From Clostridia bacterium (GTDB lineage: Bacteria; Bacillota; Clostridia; TANB77; CAG-465), in assembly GCA_900772475.1 (NCBI GenBank), contig CAAHEI010000088.1, positions 1 to 26,653 on the forward strand: DNA of 26,653 nt, read 5' to 3'. Position 1 is the first letter of the stretch, and every line of letters starts with the position of its first letter. Shown here in pieces: positions 7,726 to 16,268 of this stretch. The translations under genes were made by a program, and so were the position numbers. Below the pieces are notes generated by a model that searched no databases, was not told the DNA's origin, and saw only the letters and a program-made list of their open reading frames with translations.

Positions 7726-9015
7726 TTACAATTGGATTTTTTTTATTATTCCAGGTTCGTAAAGAACAATAATGGAATTTTCGATAAAATCAAGAATTAC
7801 ATTGCTACGCTTTACTTTTAGAATCTCTTTTATAGATTCGCCGTCTTTTTTTAGTATTGTACAATTTTCATCATTTGGTTGTTGTACCAAATAGATAAAC
7901 ATACCAGAACTTAATTTGTATTGATCTATAATAGAGTACCAATTTTTTAATACTATGTTACAATCAGAATACTTAATAAGATTTTTTTTACCATCTTTAT
8001 CATTTACTAAGGCAAAATCCTCATTTAGTGGTAATATATTAGATATCTTAACATTTTGTAATCTATTTTCTATATTAGCTTTTGTAATAAAGTGGTAACT
8101 ATCATCAAAGAAGTCTTTTAAAATGAATGCATTTTGTCCAAATGCTCTTATTTCATTTGACAAGAATATTCTCTCAGATTTTTGCAAAAACGTAGGCTTT
8201 ATCATAATGTCAGATTTTCCAGGCTTTTTTACAAGAGTATAAATATGTGATGTAATATATACTTTGTAATAATCTTTATCAAATTTTTCAAAGCCATATT
8301 TAATATCATGACAATATTTTGGATCAAAAGCAAACTGTCCCGTTTTAACGTTTAGTATAGTGTATGAACCATGAAAGCGAAAAGAATAAAAAACATCTTC
8401 AATGTGTTTTATTTCTTCCTCAGCACAAATATTTTTGCTTAGCGGCTTAATTTCTGAGTTTATAATTAAGGCAGGAAAAAATAAATTATTTTCGACTTTT
8501 ATAAAATACACGCCATTATAATAGGATATTTTTTTGCATTTTTCATCTTGCATTGATATAACCTCACCTGTTTCCTTGGAAATAAGAAAATAGTTTCCAT
8601 GTATATCACTTACAGAAAAGTAGTCATCATTTAAATCATACCAAAAGGAAAACCACTTATTATCAAATAAAGGTTCGCCATCAGATTTTTTTATCAAGGT
8701 GGATAAGCTGTCATTTCTTCTAACAATAAAACTGTTATAATTGAAATCATGCCAACTGCTATACCAGGCATTTTCGTATTTAAATAATAGACTATCTTTG
8801 TCTAATAGACTCCAAAGATTGTCCCTGTTTTCAACGAGAACTCCAGCTTTTATTATTTTATACGATTTAAACTGAAAATCTTTATAAACAGGATTAAGCG
8901 TTTCCTTACTTAAGAACGTAAATAGGTCATTACTGTCGTATGCAATAAAAAAATTATCATTAAATTTTTTTATTTTAGTTATATACATTGAATTTAGCTT
9001 CTTAATGGTTTCCAT
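7726..9015 (-). CDS. Repeat protein of unknown function, WG-repeat-like
   Basis: The frame opens at 9042, but AAAGGAG lies inside it and is well spaced for ATG 9015, giving 429 residues. No signal peptide or membrane helix is visible. The first half shows about six degenerate repeats of roughly 36-40 residues: a hydrophobic strand, an LLDK/LISK-like strand, a G or polar turn, then W-x-S-x-W or similar aromatic residues. This resembles WG/KWG-type beta repeats, often seen as beta-propeller-like proteins in Clostridia. I cannot assign a function. It is a single gene placed leftward between fmt and rlmN and has its own near-perfect promoter. Aromatic content is high. The family call is tentative. 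Confidence 0.75.
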   Translation of the reverse strand: METIKKLNSMYITKIKKFNDNFFIAYDSNDLFTFLSKETLNPVYKDFQFKSYKIIKAGVLVENRDNLWSLLDKDSLLFKYENAWYSSWHDFNYNSFIVRRNDSLSTLIKKSDGEPLFDNKWFSFWYDLNDDYFSVSDIHGNYFLISKETGEVISMQDEKCKKISYYNGVYFIKVENNLFFPALIINSEIKPLSKNICAEEEIKHIEDVFYSFRFHGSYTILNVKTGQFAFDPKYCHDIKYGFEKFDKDYYKVYITSHIYTLVKKPGKSDIMIKPTFLQKSERIFLSNEIRAFGQNAFILKDFFDDSYHFITKANIENRLQNVKISNILPLNEDFALVNDKDGKKNLIKYSDCNIVLKNWYSIIDQYKLSSGMFIYLVQQPNDENCTILKKDGESIKEILKVKRSNVILDFIENSIIVLYEPGIIKKIQL

Positions 9016-9160
9016 CTTTAGCATCTCCTTTATATTATGCATATTGTACTTAACTTTTAAGAATATACATAATGAATGTTCAAAAATAAATTTTACCTCC
9101 TTTTTTATATATAAATTAAAACATCCATTTGTATGTTTTCAAAAAAATTATTTCCAAGCC

Positions 9161-9189
9161 ATTATATAATGCTATTTTTTAAATGTCAA
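9161..9189 (-). promoter_or_regulatory. Perfect-consensus promoter for the WG-like repeat gene
   Basis: On the minus strand TTGACA (9184-9189) and TATAAT (9161-9166) are separated by 17 bp. Both boxes match consensus exactly. The transcript would carry a leader of about 140 nt to ATG 9015, with an extra GGAGG at 9095-9106 not followed by an obvious gene. Confidence 0.8.
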
Positions 9190-9229
9190 GTGTAATTACA
9201 AATTTTAAATTTAATTGAAACTAAAAAAC

Positions 9230-9258
9230 TTGCTATTTTTGTACATTTGTAGTAATAT
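9230..9258 (+). promoter_or_regulatory. Promoter for rlmN
   Basis: TTGCTA at 9230-9235 and TAATAT at 9253-9258 are separated by 17 bp, about 23 bp before the rlmN ATG. It is divergent from the repeat-gene promoter. Confidence 0.55.
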
Positions 9259-9280
9259 ATATAAAAGAAAAGAGGATGTA

Positions 9281-10327
9281 ATGGAAAAGTTAGATATAAA
9301 TAATTTTACATTAAAAGAATTAGAGGAGTATGTTGTATCTTTGGGAGAAAAAAATTTTCATGCAAAGCAAATTTTTAAATGGATACACAAACTTAAAGTA
9401 ATAGATTTTGATGAAATGACAGATATCTCAAAATCATTAAGAGAAAAATTAAAAGAAAATACATATATATTAACAATGAATGTAATTAAGTGCCAAATTT
9501 CACAAAAAGATGGGACAATGAAATTTTTAATAGGACTTAACGATGGATGTGCTATAGAGTCTGTATTTATGAGATATAATCATGGAAATACATTATGTGT
9601 TTCTACTCAGGTTGGCTGTAAAATGGGATGTAAATTTTGTGCGTCAACTAAAGAGGGATTTGAAAGAAGTCTTAGTGCATCTGAAATTGAAGGACAAATT
9701 TTAACTGTTGAAAGATATACGAATCAAAAGATATCAAATGTTGTATATATGGGAATAGGTGAACCTTTAGATAATTATGATAATACTGTAAAATCAATTA
9801 GAATAATTAATAATCCTCAAGGTTTAAATATAGGAGCAAGACATATAAGTTTATCAACATGCGGTTTAGTATCAAATATATATAGACTTGCAGATGAAAA
9901 TATACAATGTACACTTTCTATATCACTTCATGCAACTACGGATGAAAAAAGACGTGATATTATGCCTATAGCAAATAGGTATAGCATAGATGAGTTACTT
10001 AATGCTTGCAAAGATTATATCAAAAAAACTGGTAGAAGGATAAGTTTTGAATATGCTCTTATAAGTGGGAAAAATGATAGTTATGAAGATGCATTAGCAC
10101 TTGCTAAACTTCTTCGTGGAATGATTGCACATGTAAACCTTATACCTGTAAATGAAATTAAAGAAAAGGACTATAAAAAAGCAAAAGAAAAAAATGTTGA
10201 AAAATTTATGAATACATTAAATTCAATGGGAATAGTTACAACAGTAAGAAGAGAATTGGGTTCTGATATAGATGCTGCATGTGGCCAATTAAGAAAGAAA
10301 TATATAGAAAATAATAATAACTATTGA
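9281..10327 (+). CDS. rlmN: Dual-specificity rRNA/tRNA adenine-C2 methyltransferase RlmN
   Basis: RlmN is a radical-SAM enzyme that methylates C2 of A2503 in 23S rRNA and A37 of some tRNAs. I chose ATG 9281 because AGAGG lies five bases upstream and the resulting 348 residues match the family; the frame is open further upstream but without a binding site. The radical SAM cluster motif is CKMGCKFC (113-120) and the catalytic C-terminal cysteine is Cys334 in AACGQL. The GIGEPLDNYDN segment is also typical. It heads the conserved Firmicute order rlmN-prpC-prkC-rsgA-rpe. The phosphatase gene begins 47 bp downstream with a promoter of its own overlapping the rlmN stop. Confidence 0.95.
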   Translation: MEKLDINNFTLKELEEYVVSLGEKNFHAKQIFKWIHKLKVIDFDEMTDISKSLREKLKENTYILTMNVIKCQISQKDGTMKFLIGLNDGCAIESVFMRYNHGNTLCVSTQVGCKMGCKFCASTKEGFERSLSASEIEGQILTVERYTNQKISNVVYMGIGEPLDNYDNTVKSIRIINNPQGLNIGARHISLSTCGLVSNIYRLADENIQCTLSISLHATTDEKRRDIMPIANRYSIDELLNACKDYIKKTGRRISFEYALISGKNDSYEDALALAKLLRGMIAHVNLIPVNEIKEKDYKKAKEKNVEKFMNTLNSMGIVTTVRRELGSDIDAACGQLRKKYIENNNNY

Positions 10328-10353
10328 AAAAAGTTTTTAATAAATGATATAAT
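10324..10353 (+). promoter_or_regulatory. Promoter for prpC-prkC, overlapping the rlmN stop
   Basis: TTGAAA at 10324-10329 and TATAAT at 10348-10353 have an 18-bp spacer. The -35 box includes the rlmN TGA. Confidence 0.55.
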
Positions 10354-10374
10354 ATATTAAAATAGAGGTGAAGT

Positions 10375-11109
10375 ATGGAGTTTGTTGCAAAAACAGATGT
10401 TGGTTTAAGAAGAAGTAATAATGAAGACAGTTACTTTGCAAAAAAATATAGTGATGATGTAGCTCTATATATAGTTGCTGATGGTCTTGGTGGTTATGAG
10501 GGTGGAGAAATAGCAAGTAGGCTTTTAACGCTCAAAATGTCAAGATACTTTGAAAAACATTTAAATGATAATTTAAAAGATGAAAAATTTATATCTGAAA
10601 TGTTGTTAAATTCACTTGAAAAAATAAATAACGAGATATATAAAATGGAAAAAACGAATCAAAAATATAATGGAATGGGTACAACTGTTGTTATTGTTGC
10701 AGTTATATATGAAAAGATTTATTTTTTGTCTGTGGGGGACAGTCGATTATATTTTATTGATGATAATATGAAAAGAATAAAGCAAGTAACAGAGGATGAT
10801 ACATATGTAAATACCCTATTAAAAACAAATGCAATAGAACAAAAAGATGTGGAAAATCATCCACAGAAACATGTTTTAACAAAGGCTATAGGTGTATTTA
10901 AAGAGGTAAATACGAAAGTAAATGTTTTAAATGAAAATAATGGATATCTTTTGCTCTGTACAGATGGACTTACAAATATGTTAGATAATAAAGCTATTTT
11001 ACAGATTTTAAAGTTAAATAAGTTTGAGTATGTAGCAGATGAATATATAAAAAAAGCAAATGAAAATGGTGGAGTTGATAATACAACTGTTGTAGTAGTA
11101 AAACTATAA
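10375..11109 (+). CDS. prpC: PP2C-type Ser/Thr protein phosphatase (PrpC/Stp)
   Basis: The product has 244 residues, the normal size of bacterial PP2C enzymes. It reverses phosphorylation by the neighbouring PASTA kinase. Motifs run in order: RSNNEDS near 13-19, the metal-binding VADGLGG (34-40), GMGTTVV, VGDSRLYF, a middle HVLTKAIG block, LLCTDGLTN and GGVDNTTVVVV at the C-terminus. No membrane segment is present, so it is cytoplasmic. AGAGGTG precedes the ATG. The kinase gene follows after only 17 bp, the usual arrangement in Firmicutes. Confidence 0.95.
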   Translation: MEFVAKTDVGLRRSNNEDSYFAKKYSDDVALYIVADGLGGYEGGEIASRLLTLKMSRYFEKHLNDNLKDEKFISEMLLNSLEKINNEIYKMEKTNQKYNGMGTTVVIVAVIYEKIYFLSVGDSRLYFIDDNMKRIKQVTEDDTYVNTLLKTNAIEQKDVENHPQKHVLTKAIGVFKEVNTKVNVLNENNGYLLLCTDGLTNMLDNKAILQILKLNKFEYVADEYIKKANENGGVDNTTVVVVKL

Positions 11110-11126
11110 AGGAGAGAAAATTTTAT

Positions 11127-13157
11127 ATGGATATGATAGGTAAAATACTAGGTGGTAGATATGAAATTATAGAAAAAATTGGTGAAGGAGGAATGGCAGA
11201 GGTATATAAAGCTAAGTGTCATCTTCTGAATCGTTATGTTGCAGTTAAAATTTTAAAGCCTGAGTATTCTAAAGATGAAACTTTTGTTAAAAGATTTAGA
11301 AGAGAAGCTCAGTCTGCTGCTGCCCTTACGCATGCAAATATTGTTTCTGTATATGATGTTGGAACAGAAGGTGATATAAATTATATTGTAATGGAGCTTC
11401 TTGAATCAAAAACCTTAAAGGATTATATTGAGGAACATGGAGCAATGCCATCAGATTTAGTTTTAAAAATATCAGCTCAAATTGCGTCAGCTTTAGAAAC
11501 TGCTCACAAGGCACATATCATACATAGAGATATAAAACCACAAAATATTGTTTTAAATAAAAATATGGTTGCAAAGGTTACAGACTTTGGAATAGCTAAG
11601 ATTACAAATGTTCCAAGTGCTACAATTACAAGCTTTGGAAGCACTATGGGCTCTGTACATTATTTTTCACCTGAACATGCAAAAGGCGGATATACGGATG
11701 AGAAATCAGATATTTACTCATTAGGTGTAGTAATGTATGAAATGGCTACAGGTAAACTTCCTTTTGATGCAGAATCCCCTGTGTCAGTTGCATTAAAACA
11801 AATTCAAGAAGAACCTGTTGCACCGATAGAAATAAATTCAAAAGTTAGTCCTGCATTAAATCAGATAATCCTAAAGGCACTGCAAAAAAGTACTGCTCTA
11901 AGATATCAAAATGCTACTGAGCTTATTTCAGATATTTCACAGGCGTTATTAAGGCCTAATTCATTAATCTTAAGACCAGCTTCTTCAGTTGAGGCTGGAG
12001 CAACACAAGTTATTCCAATACTTGGAGAGGATGATGGCGTACCAGAGGCAGTTCCAAATTTAAGGACAAGGGAACCAAGGCGTGCAAATGTTATATCTAC
12101 ACGTGAAGCTATAAAAGAAGAAGTTCCTAAAGAAGATATAAATACTGATGAAAAAATAGATGAAGATTCTAAGAAAAAAGATCCAAAAACGGTAAAGAAA
12201 AAGAAAATAATAATTATTTGTATAATATCAGCAATTGTTTTGGTAGCTGCAGTAATTGGAATATTGGTATATAATAACTCGAAAAAACAATCTGAAGAAA
12301 ATAAAGAAATAGAAGTGCCAAATTTAGTAGGTAGAGCATATGAAGATGTGGTAAATGAATATTCAAAACAGGGAATAGAAATAATTAAAGATAAAGTAGA
12401 ATATAGTTCAGAGCAACCAGAGGGAGTTGTTATATCACAGACACCTGAAAAAGGCACAAAAACAAAAGATAAAAAAATTAAAGTAGTTGTTAGTAAAGGC
12501 CAAAAAATGGTCGAGGTGCCCGATGTTATAGGAAAAGACATTAAGGTTGCAACATATGAGTTAGAGGACACCTTAGGATTTAAAGTTGAACGTGAAGATG
12601 TTGTAAGTGAAAAGGTGGCAGCTGGGATTATTATTTCGCAAGAAAATAAAAAAGGTGAAACACTTCCATATGGTTCAACAATAAAATTACAGGTAAGTAA
12701 GGGAGATGGAAAAGAGACAGTTGTTGTTCCTAATGTTTTAGGTAAAACAGAATCTGAAGCTAAAAGTGCACTTGAGGCACTAGGTCTTGTTGTAAATGTA
12801 AAATATTCTGAAGATAAAACAAAATCAAATGGAATTGTAATAGCACAAAGTTATCCTCAAAATCAAACTCTTAAGCAAGGAACACTGGTTGATATAACTA
12901 TAAATAGAATTTTACTTACAAAAACAGTTTCATTAGATTTGCAAGAATTACAAGGTGGAACAGCAAGTTCGGCAGATACTATTAATGTAAAAGTAACTGC
13001 AAGTATTGATGGAGGGGCATATAATACGGTATACAATCAATCTGTTGACCCTAGTACAAAAACGGTATCTGTTGAGATTAATGGATATAGCAATGCCACC
13101 CTTAAAGTATACTTAAATTCAAAGCAGGTAAAAGAGTTTACAGTAAGTTTTAATTAA
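11127..13157 (+). CDS. prkC: PASTA-domain Ser/Thr protein kinase (PrkC/Stk1)
   Basis: The protein has 676 residues. The cytoplasmic Hanks-type kinase domain (about 1-270) has the G-loop GEGGMAEVY, Lys41, Glu60, HRDIKPQN (133-140), DFG (153-155) and SPEHAKG. A linker rich in charged residues (about 285-358) precedes one transmembrane helix (about 360-383). Three extracellular PASTA domains follow (about 394-457, 462-526 and 531-593), which in this family bind muropeptides or lipid II. Residues 600-676 form an additional beta-rich segment after the last PASTA repeat. The kinase senses cell-wall status and regulates growth, division and spore germination. It is paired with the PP2C gene upstream. 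AAAGGAGAG lies about ten bases before ATG 11127; ATG 11133 is an alternative start. Confidence 0.95.
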   Translation: MDMIGKILGGRYEIIEKIGEGGMAEVYKAKCHLLNRYVAVKILKPEYSKDETFVKRFRREAQSAAALTHANIVSVYDVGTEGDINYIVMELLESKTLKDYIEEHGAMPSDLVLKISAQIASALETAHKAHIIHRDIKPQNIVLNKNMVAKVTDFGIAKITNVPSATITSFGSTMGSVHYFSPEHAKGGYTDEKSDIYSLGVVMYEMATGKLPFDAESPVSVALKQIQEEPVAPIEINSKVSPALNQIILKALQKSTALRYQNATELISDISQALLRPNSLILRPASSVEAGATQVIPILGEDDGVPEAVPNLRTREPRRANVISTREAIKEEVPKEDINTDEKIDEDSKKKDPKTVKKKKIIIICIISAIVLVAAVIGILVYNNSKKQSEENKEIEVPNLVGRAYEDVVNEYSKQGIEIIKDKVEYSSEQPEGVVISQTPEKGTKTKDKKIKVVVSKGQKMVEVPDVIGKDIKVATYELEDTLGFKVEREDVVSEKVAAGIIISQENKKGETLPYGSTIKLQVSKGDGKETVVVPNVLGKTESEAKSALEALGLVVNVKYSEDKTKSNGIVIAQSYPQNQTLKQGTLVDITINRILLTKTVSLDLQELQGGTASSADTINVKVTASIDGGAYNTVYNQSVDPSTKTVSVEINGYSNATLKVYLNSKQVKEFTVSFN

Positions 13158-13162
13158 AAATA

Positions 13163-13208
13163 AAAAGTACTCATATTTAAGTTGTAAAATGTATATGAGT
13201 ACTTTTAA
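13163..13208 (+). terminator. Hairpin terminator after prkC
   Basis: The arms AAAAGTACTCATAT and ATATGAGTACTTTT form a perfect 14-bp stem around a 16-base loop. The tail is T then A-rich, so it may be leaky and allow read-through into rsgA 28 bp on. Confidence 0.7.
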
Positions 13209-13235
13209 ATATATAAAGAAAGATAGAGTGATATT

Positions 13236-14117
13236 TTGATAGCAAGAGTGAAGGAAATTGTTTTAAATGAATATATGATTGAACTTGAAGATGGTAAGGA
13301 AGTTAAGGCAAGTTTAAGAGGAAATATTAAAAAAAAGAGTGGAATATTAGTTGGAGATTTTGTTTTTGTAGTACTAACGTACGATAGGTATATGATTGAA
13401 AAAATATTACCAAGAAAGAATTCTATTATACGTCCACCTGTTGCAAACATTGATAATTTAGTTATTGTAGTATCCTTAGCTGCTCCAAGCCCTGACTTTT
13501 ATCTTTTAGATAAACAAATTGTTCTTGCAATATCTAAGGGAATTTTACCAATAATCGTTATAAATAAAATTGATTTAAATATTTCAGACAAAACAAAGGA
13601 AGATTTAGAATATATAAATAATACATACGGAAAACTTGGAATATGCATTATTATGGTAAGTGCCAAAGAAAACATTGGAATTGATACTTTGAAGGAAAAA
13701 TTACATGGTAAGGTATCAGCATTTTCTGGAAATTCAGGCGTTGGAAAATCGAGTATTATAAACAATATATTTGGAGTAAATACACAAACATCTGAAGTTT
13801 CAGTAAAAGCAAAGAGAGGAAGACATACAACTAAACATGTAAAAATATATAAAGAAGAAAATATGTATATATTAGATACACCAGGCTTCTCAAGTTATGA
13901 AATATATGGAATAGAATATAGAGAACTTAAGAATTATTATGAGGATTTTAAGGAGTTTAAATGTGATTATTTAGATTGCAACCATGTATTTGAAAGTGAT
14001 AAGGTATGTGGCGTTAAAAAAGCTATAAATGAAGGAAAAATAGATAAAAAAAGATTTGAGAGGTATATAGAATTATTTAAGAAATTAAAAGAAGATTACG
14101 ATAGAAAGTATAAATAA
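13236..14117 (+). CDS. rsgA: Ribosome small-subunit-dependent GTPase RsgA
   Basis: RsgA is a circularly permuted GTPase that helps late maturation of the 30S subunit. The 293 residues contain an N-terminal OB-fold (to about 65), then G motifs in permuted order: NKID (110-113), SAKENIG, the P-loop GNSGVGKS (165-172) and DTPG (214-217). A C-terminal zinc knuckle follows, with Cys243, Cys248, His250 and Cys258. The start is TTG 13236 with a weak GATAGAG site, since no ATG is suitably placed. The P-loop here carries no extra base, in contrast with the two ABC ATPases. It belongs to the conserved rsgA-rpe pair, and the next gene begins 13 bp after the stop. Confidence 0.93.
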   Translation: MIARVKEIVLNEYMIELEDGKEVKASLRGNIKKKSGILVGDFVFVVLTYDRYMIEKILPRKNSIIRPPVANIDNLVIVVSLAAPSPDFYLLDKQIVLAISKGILPIIVINKIDLNISDKTKEDLEYINNTYGKLGICIIMVSAKENIGIDTLKEKLHGKVSAFSGNSGVGKSSIINNIFGVNTQTSEVSVKAKRGRHTTKHVKIYKEENMYILDTPGFSSYEIYGIEYRELKNYYEDFKEFKCDYLDCNHVFESDKVCGVKKAINEGKIDKKRFERYIELFKKLKEDYDRKYK

Positions 14118-14130
14118 AGCAGGTGATTAT

Positions 14131-15588
14131 ATGAAAGATAATATTGCTGTTTCTATATTAGATGCAAAAGATAAAGAAGATTTTATAAACAAATTAAATA
14201 TTATTAGAGAAAAAAATGAAAAATTGAAGATAAAATCAGGTATTTTTGATATTTGTATACATTTTGATATTATGGATGGTAAATTTGTACCAAATGACGG
14301 AGTTAATATTGAAAGTATTTCATATGCAAAAAAAATGGGATTTTATATAGATGTTCATCTTATGGTTGGTGAACCTGTAAATGAAGGTTATATAGACAGG
14401 GCTATAGAATTAGGTGCAGATAATATAACAATTCATTACGAGATTAATAATTTTGATAAAAATTTAAATTACTTGTTTAAGAAAAAAAGAATATTAAAGG
14501 AAAAAGAAGAAAGAAACTTAAGTATAGGTATTGCAATAAAACCAAAGACTAAAGTCGAGGTATTAAAAAAATATAAATCAAAAATTGATAGAATTCTTTT
14601 AATGAGTGTTGAACCAGGTTTTGGAGGGCAAAAATATATTTCATCCATAAATGATAAAATTATTTTTGTTAAAAATTTATTTCCTAAACTTTATGTGCAA
14701 GTTGATGGGGGAATAAATAACGAAACCATATCAGTTACAATAAGAAATGGTGCAGATTGTATAGTTTTAGGAAGTTACTTATCTAAAGAAAATAGGGAAG
14801 ATATTATTTTAGATAAATTTTTGCTTGTAAATGCAATACGTACAATTGAAAAAGCCCCTAGAAGGGCAAATATTAAATTAGATACAACCACACTTCAGGT
14901 TGTACCAGGTGGTTATGGAGAAAATGACATTTTACTTGGAATAAATGTACCAGATATTAGAAAATGTGCTATGATGTGGTATAAACATATTAATTTAGAT
15001 ATTTTACTTTTTTTTATAAAATCTAGATTTCATGATTATAGGAGATTTGCTATTTTTTGTTTAATAAATAAAGTAAGCATGATGTATAAAAAAGTAAATA
15101 AGGATAAAAAAGATAAAGTAAGTTTTAAGAAATTAAAAGAGCTTTTTAAATTTTTTGAAGAAAACATAGAATATGTAAATAATTGGGATCTAACAGATGC
15201 AGCAGGACCTAATATTTTAGCATATAATCTATATATTTTAACAGAGAAACAAAGAAAGAAAAAAATATTTTTATACTTAAACAATCAAAATTTTTGGATA
15301 AAAAGAATAGGAATTGTATCTCAATTAAACTTTGTTAGAAATGGTATTTTAGAATTTCCATTACAGGTATGTGATTATGTATTATATGATGAATTTCATT
15401 TATTTCAAAAAGCAACAGGCTGGGTATTAAGGGAATTATATAAAAAGGAACCTAAAGTTGTAGTTGAGTATCTATATGATAAAAATAGAGTTAGAAAGTT
15501 ACCAAGTATACTTTTATCATATGCGTGCGAAAAGATGACAAAATTTGAAAAAGATAAGATAAGAAATGAGTTGAGAGATTATATATGA
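14131..15588 (+). CDS. rpe: Fusion: ribulose-5-phosphate 3-epimerase plus AlkD-like DNA glycosylase
   Basis: One uninterrupted 485-residue frame, about twice the size of Rpe. Residues 1-235 are a complete Rpe barrel: HFDIMDG with His44, Asp46 and Met48, DVHLMV with His76, SVEPGFGGQKY and VDGGIN with Asp192. Rpe interconverts ribulose-5-phosphate and xylulose-5-phosphate. Residues about 255-485 resemble AlkD-type HEAT-repeat DNA glycosylases, which excise alkylated bases: LGINVPDIRK, NNWDLTD with Trp352 and Asp356, FWIKRIGI with Arg392 and QKATGWVLREL with Trp431, matching the known Trp109, Asp113, Arg148 and Trp187 positions of Bacillus AlkD. No stop or internal binding site separates the halves. 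The stop overlaps the next start by 4 bp. I know of no such described fusion, but could not search. Confidence 0.88.
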   Translation: MKDNIAVSILDAKDKEDFINKLNIIREKNEKLKIKSGIFDICIHFDIMDGKFVPNDGVNIESISYAKKMGFYIDVHLMVGEPVNEGYIDRAIELGADNITIHYEINNFDKNLNYLFKKKRILKEKEERNLSIGIAIKPKTKVEVLKKYKSKIDRILLMSVEPGFGGQKYISSINDKIIFVKNLFPKLYVQVDGGINNETISVTIRNGADCIVLGSYLSKENREDIILDKFLLVNAIRTIEKAPRRANIKLDTTTLQVVPGGYGENDILLGINVPDIRKCAMMWYKHINLDILLFFIKSRFHDYRRFAIFCLINKVSMMYKKVNKDKKDKVSFKKLKELFKFFEENIEYVNNWDLTDAAGPNILAYNLYILTEKQRKKKIFLYLNNQNFWIKRIGIVSQLNFVRNGILEFPLQVCDYVLYDEFHLFQKATGWVLRELYKKEPKVVVEYLYDKNRVRKLPSILLSYACEKMTKFEKDKIRNELRDYI

Positions 15589-16268
15589 TTGGAATAATTG
15601 GTGCAATGGAGATAGAATTAGATAGACTAATATCTAATATGAAAATGATAAAAAAGCAAAGAATAATTTTTTTCGAATTTTATATTGGTATTCTTTATAC
15701 AAAAAAAGTAGTTCTTGTAAAATCAAATGAGGGAAAAGTAAATTCTGCTGTTGCTACACAGCTTCTAATATCAAATTTTGATATTGATTATATTATAAAT
15801 GTAGGTATTGCTGGAAGCATTTCAGGAGAATTAAATGTATTTGATATTGCAATTTCAAAAGATACAGTTGAGTTTGATCAAGATGTAAGCTCGTTGGGAT
15901 ATGAAATTGGATACACTTTTGGGATAAATAAAATAAACATACCAGCTAATATTAAATTATCAAATAGGTTTAAAAAAGTTTGTGATAGACTACATTTTAA
16001 TTCTAAAATTGGAACAATTTTGACTTCAGATAGATTTGTTACAAGAAAAGAAGAAAAAGATAACCTAAATAAAAAATTTAATGGTATTGCTGTTGACATG
16101 GAGAGTGCGAGTATAAATCATGTAGCATATTTAAATAATATAGATTTTGTTGCAGTAAGGGTAATATCAGATAATGGTAATAACATTGAATATAGAAAAT
16201 TTGCAGAAAAATCTGCAGAAAATATTTCGAAAATTTTAAAAATATATTTAGAGGAGGAAGATGTATGA
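15585..16268 (+). CDS. mtnN: 5'-methylthioadenosine/S-adenosylhomocysteine nucleosidase
   Basis: The 227-residue product cleaves the glycosidic bond of methylthioadenosine and S-adenosylhomocysteine, releasing adenine; this clears by-products of SAM-dependent reactions. Motifs include IGIIGAMEIE, with Glu11 aligning with the catalytic Glu12 of the E. coli enzyme, NVGIAGSI, the substrate-binding AVDMESA glutamate and the general-acid aspartate in RVISDNG. The usual SGKVNAA element reads NEGKVNSA. It overlaps the epimerase-glycosylase stop by 4 bp (ATGA) and the phosphofructokinase start by 4 bp, so the three are translationally coupled. Its neighbour's glycosylase half also cleaves N-glycosidic bonds, which may or may not be meaningful. 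Confidence 0.93.
   Translation: MIGIIGAMEIELDRLISNMKMIKKQRIIFFEFYIGILYTKKVVLVKSNEGKVNSAVATQLLISNFDIDYIINVGIAGSISGELNVFDIAISKDTVEFDQDVSSLGYEIGYTFGINKINIPANIKLSNRFKKVCDRLHFNSKIGTILTSDRFVTRKEEKDNLNKKFNGIAVDMESASINHVAYLNNIDFVAVRVISDNGNNIEYRKFAEKSAENISKILKIYLEEEDV

Noticed and set aside
11906..12571. A 221-codon open frame on the minus strand inside prkC.
   Set aside because: It is the antisense shadow of a clear kinase gene; it has no binding site or family resemblance.
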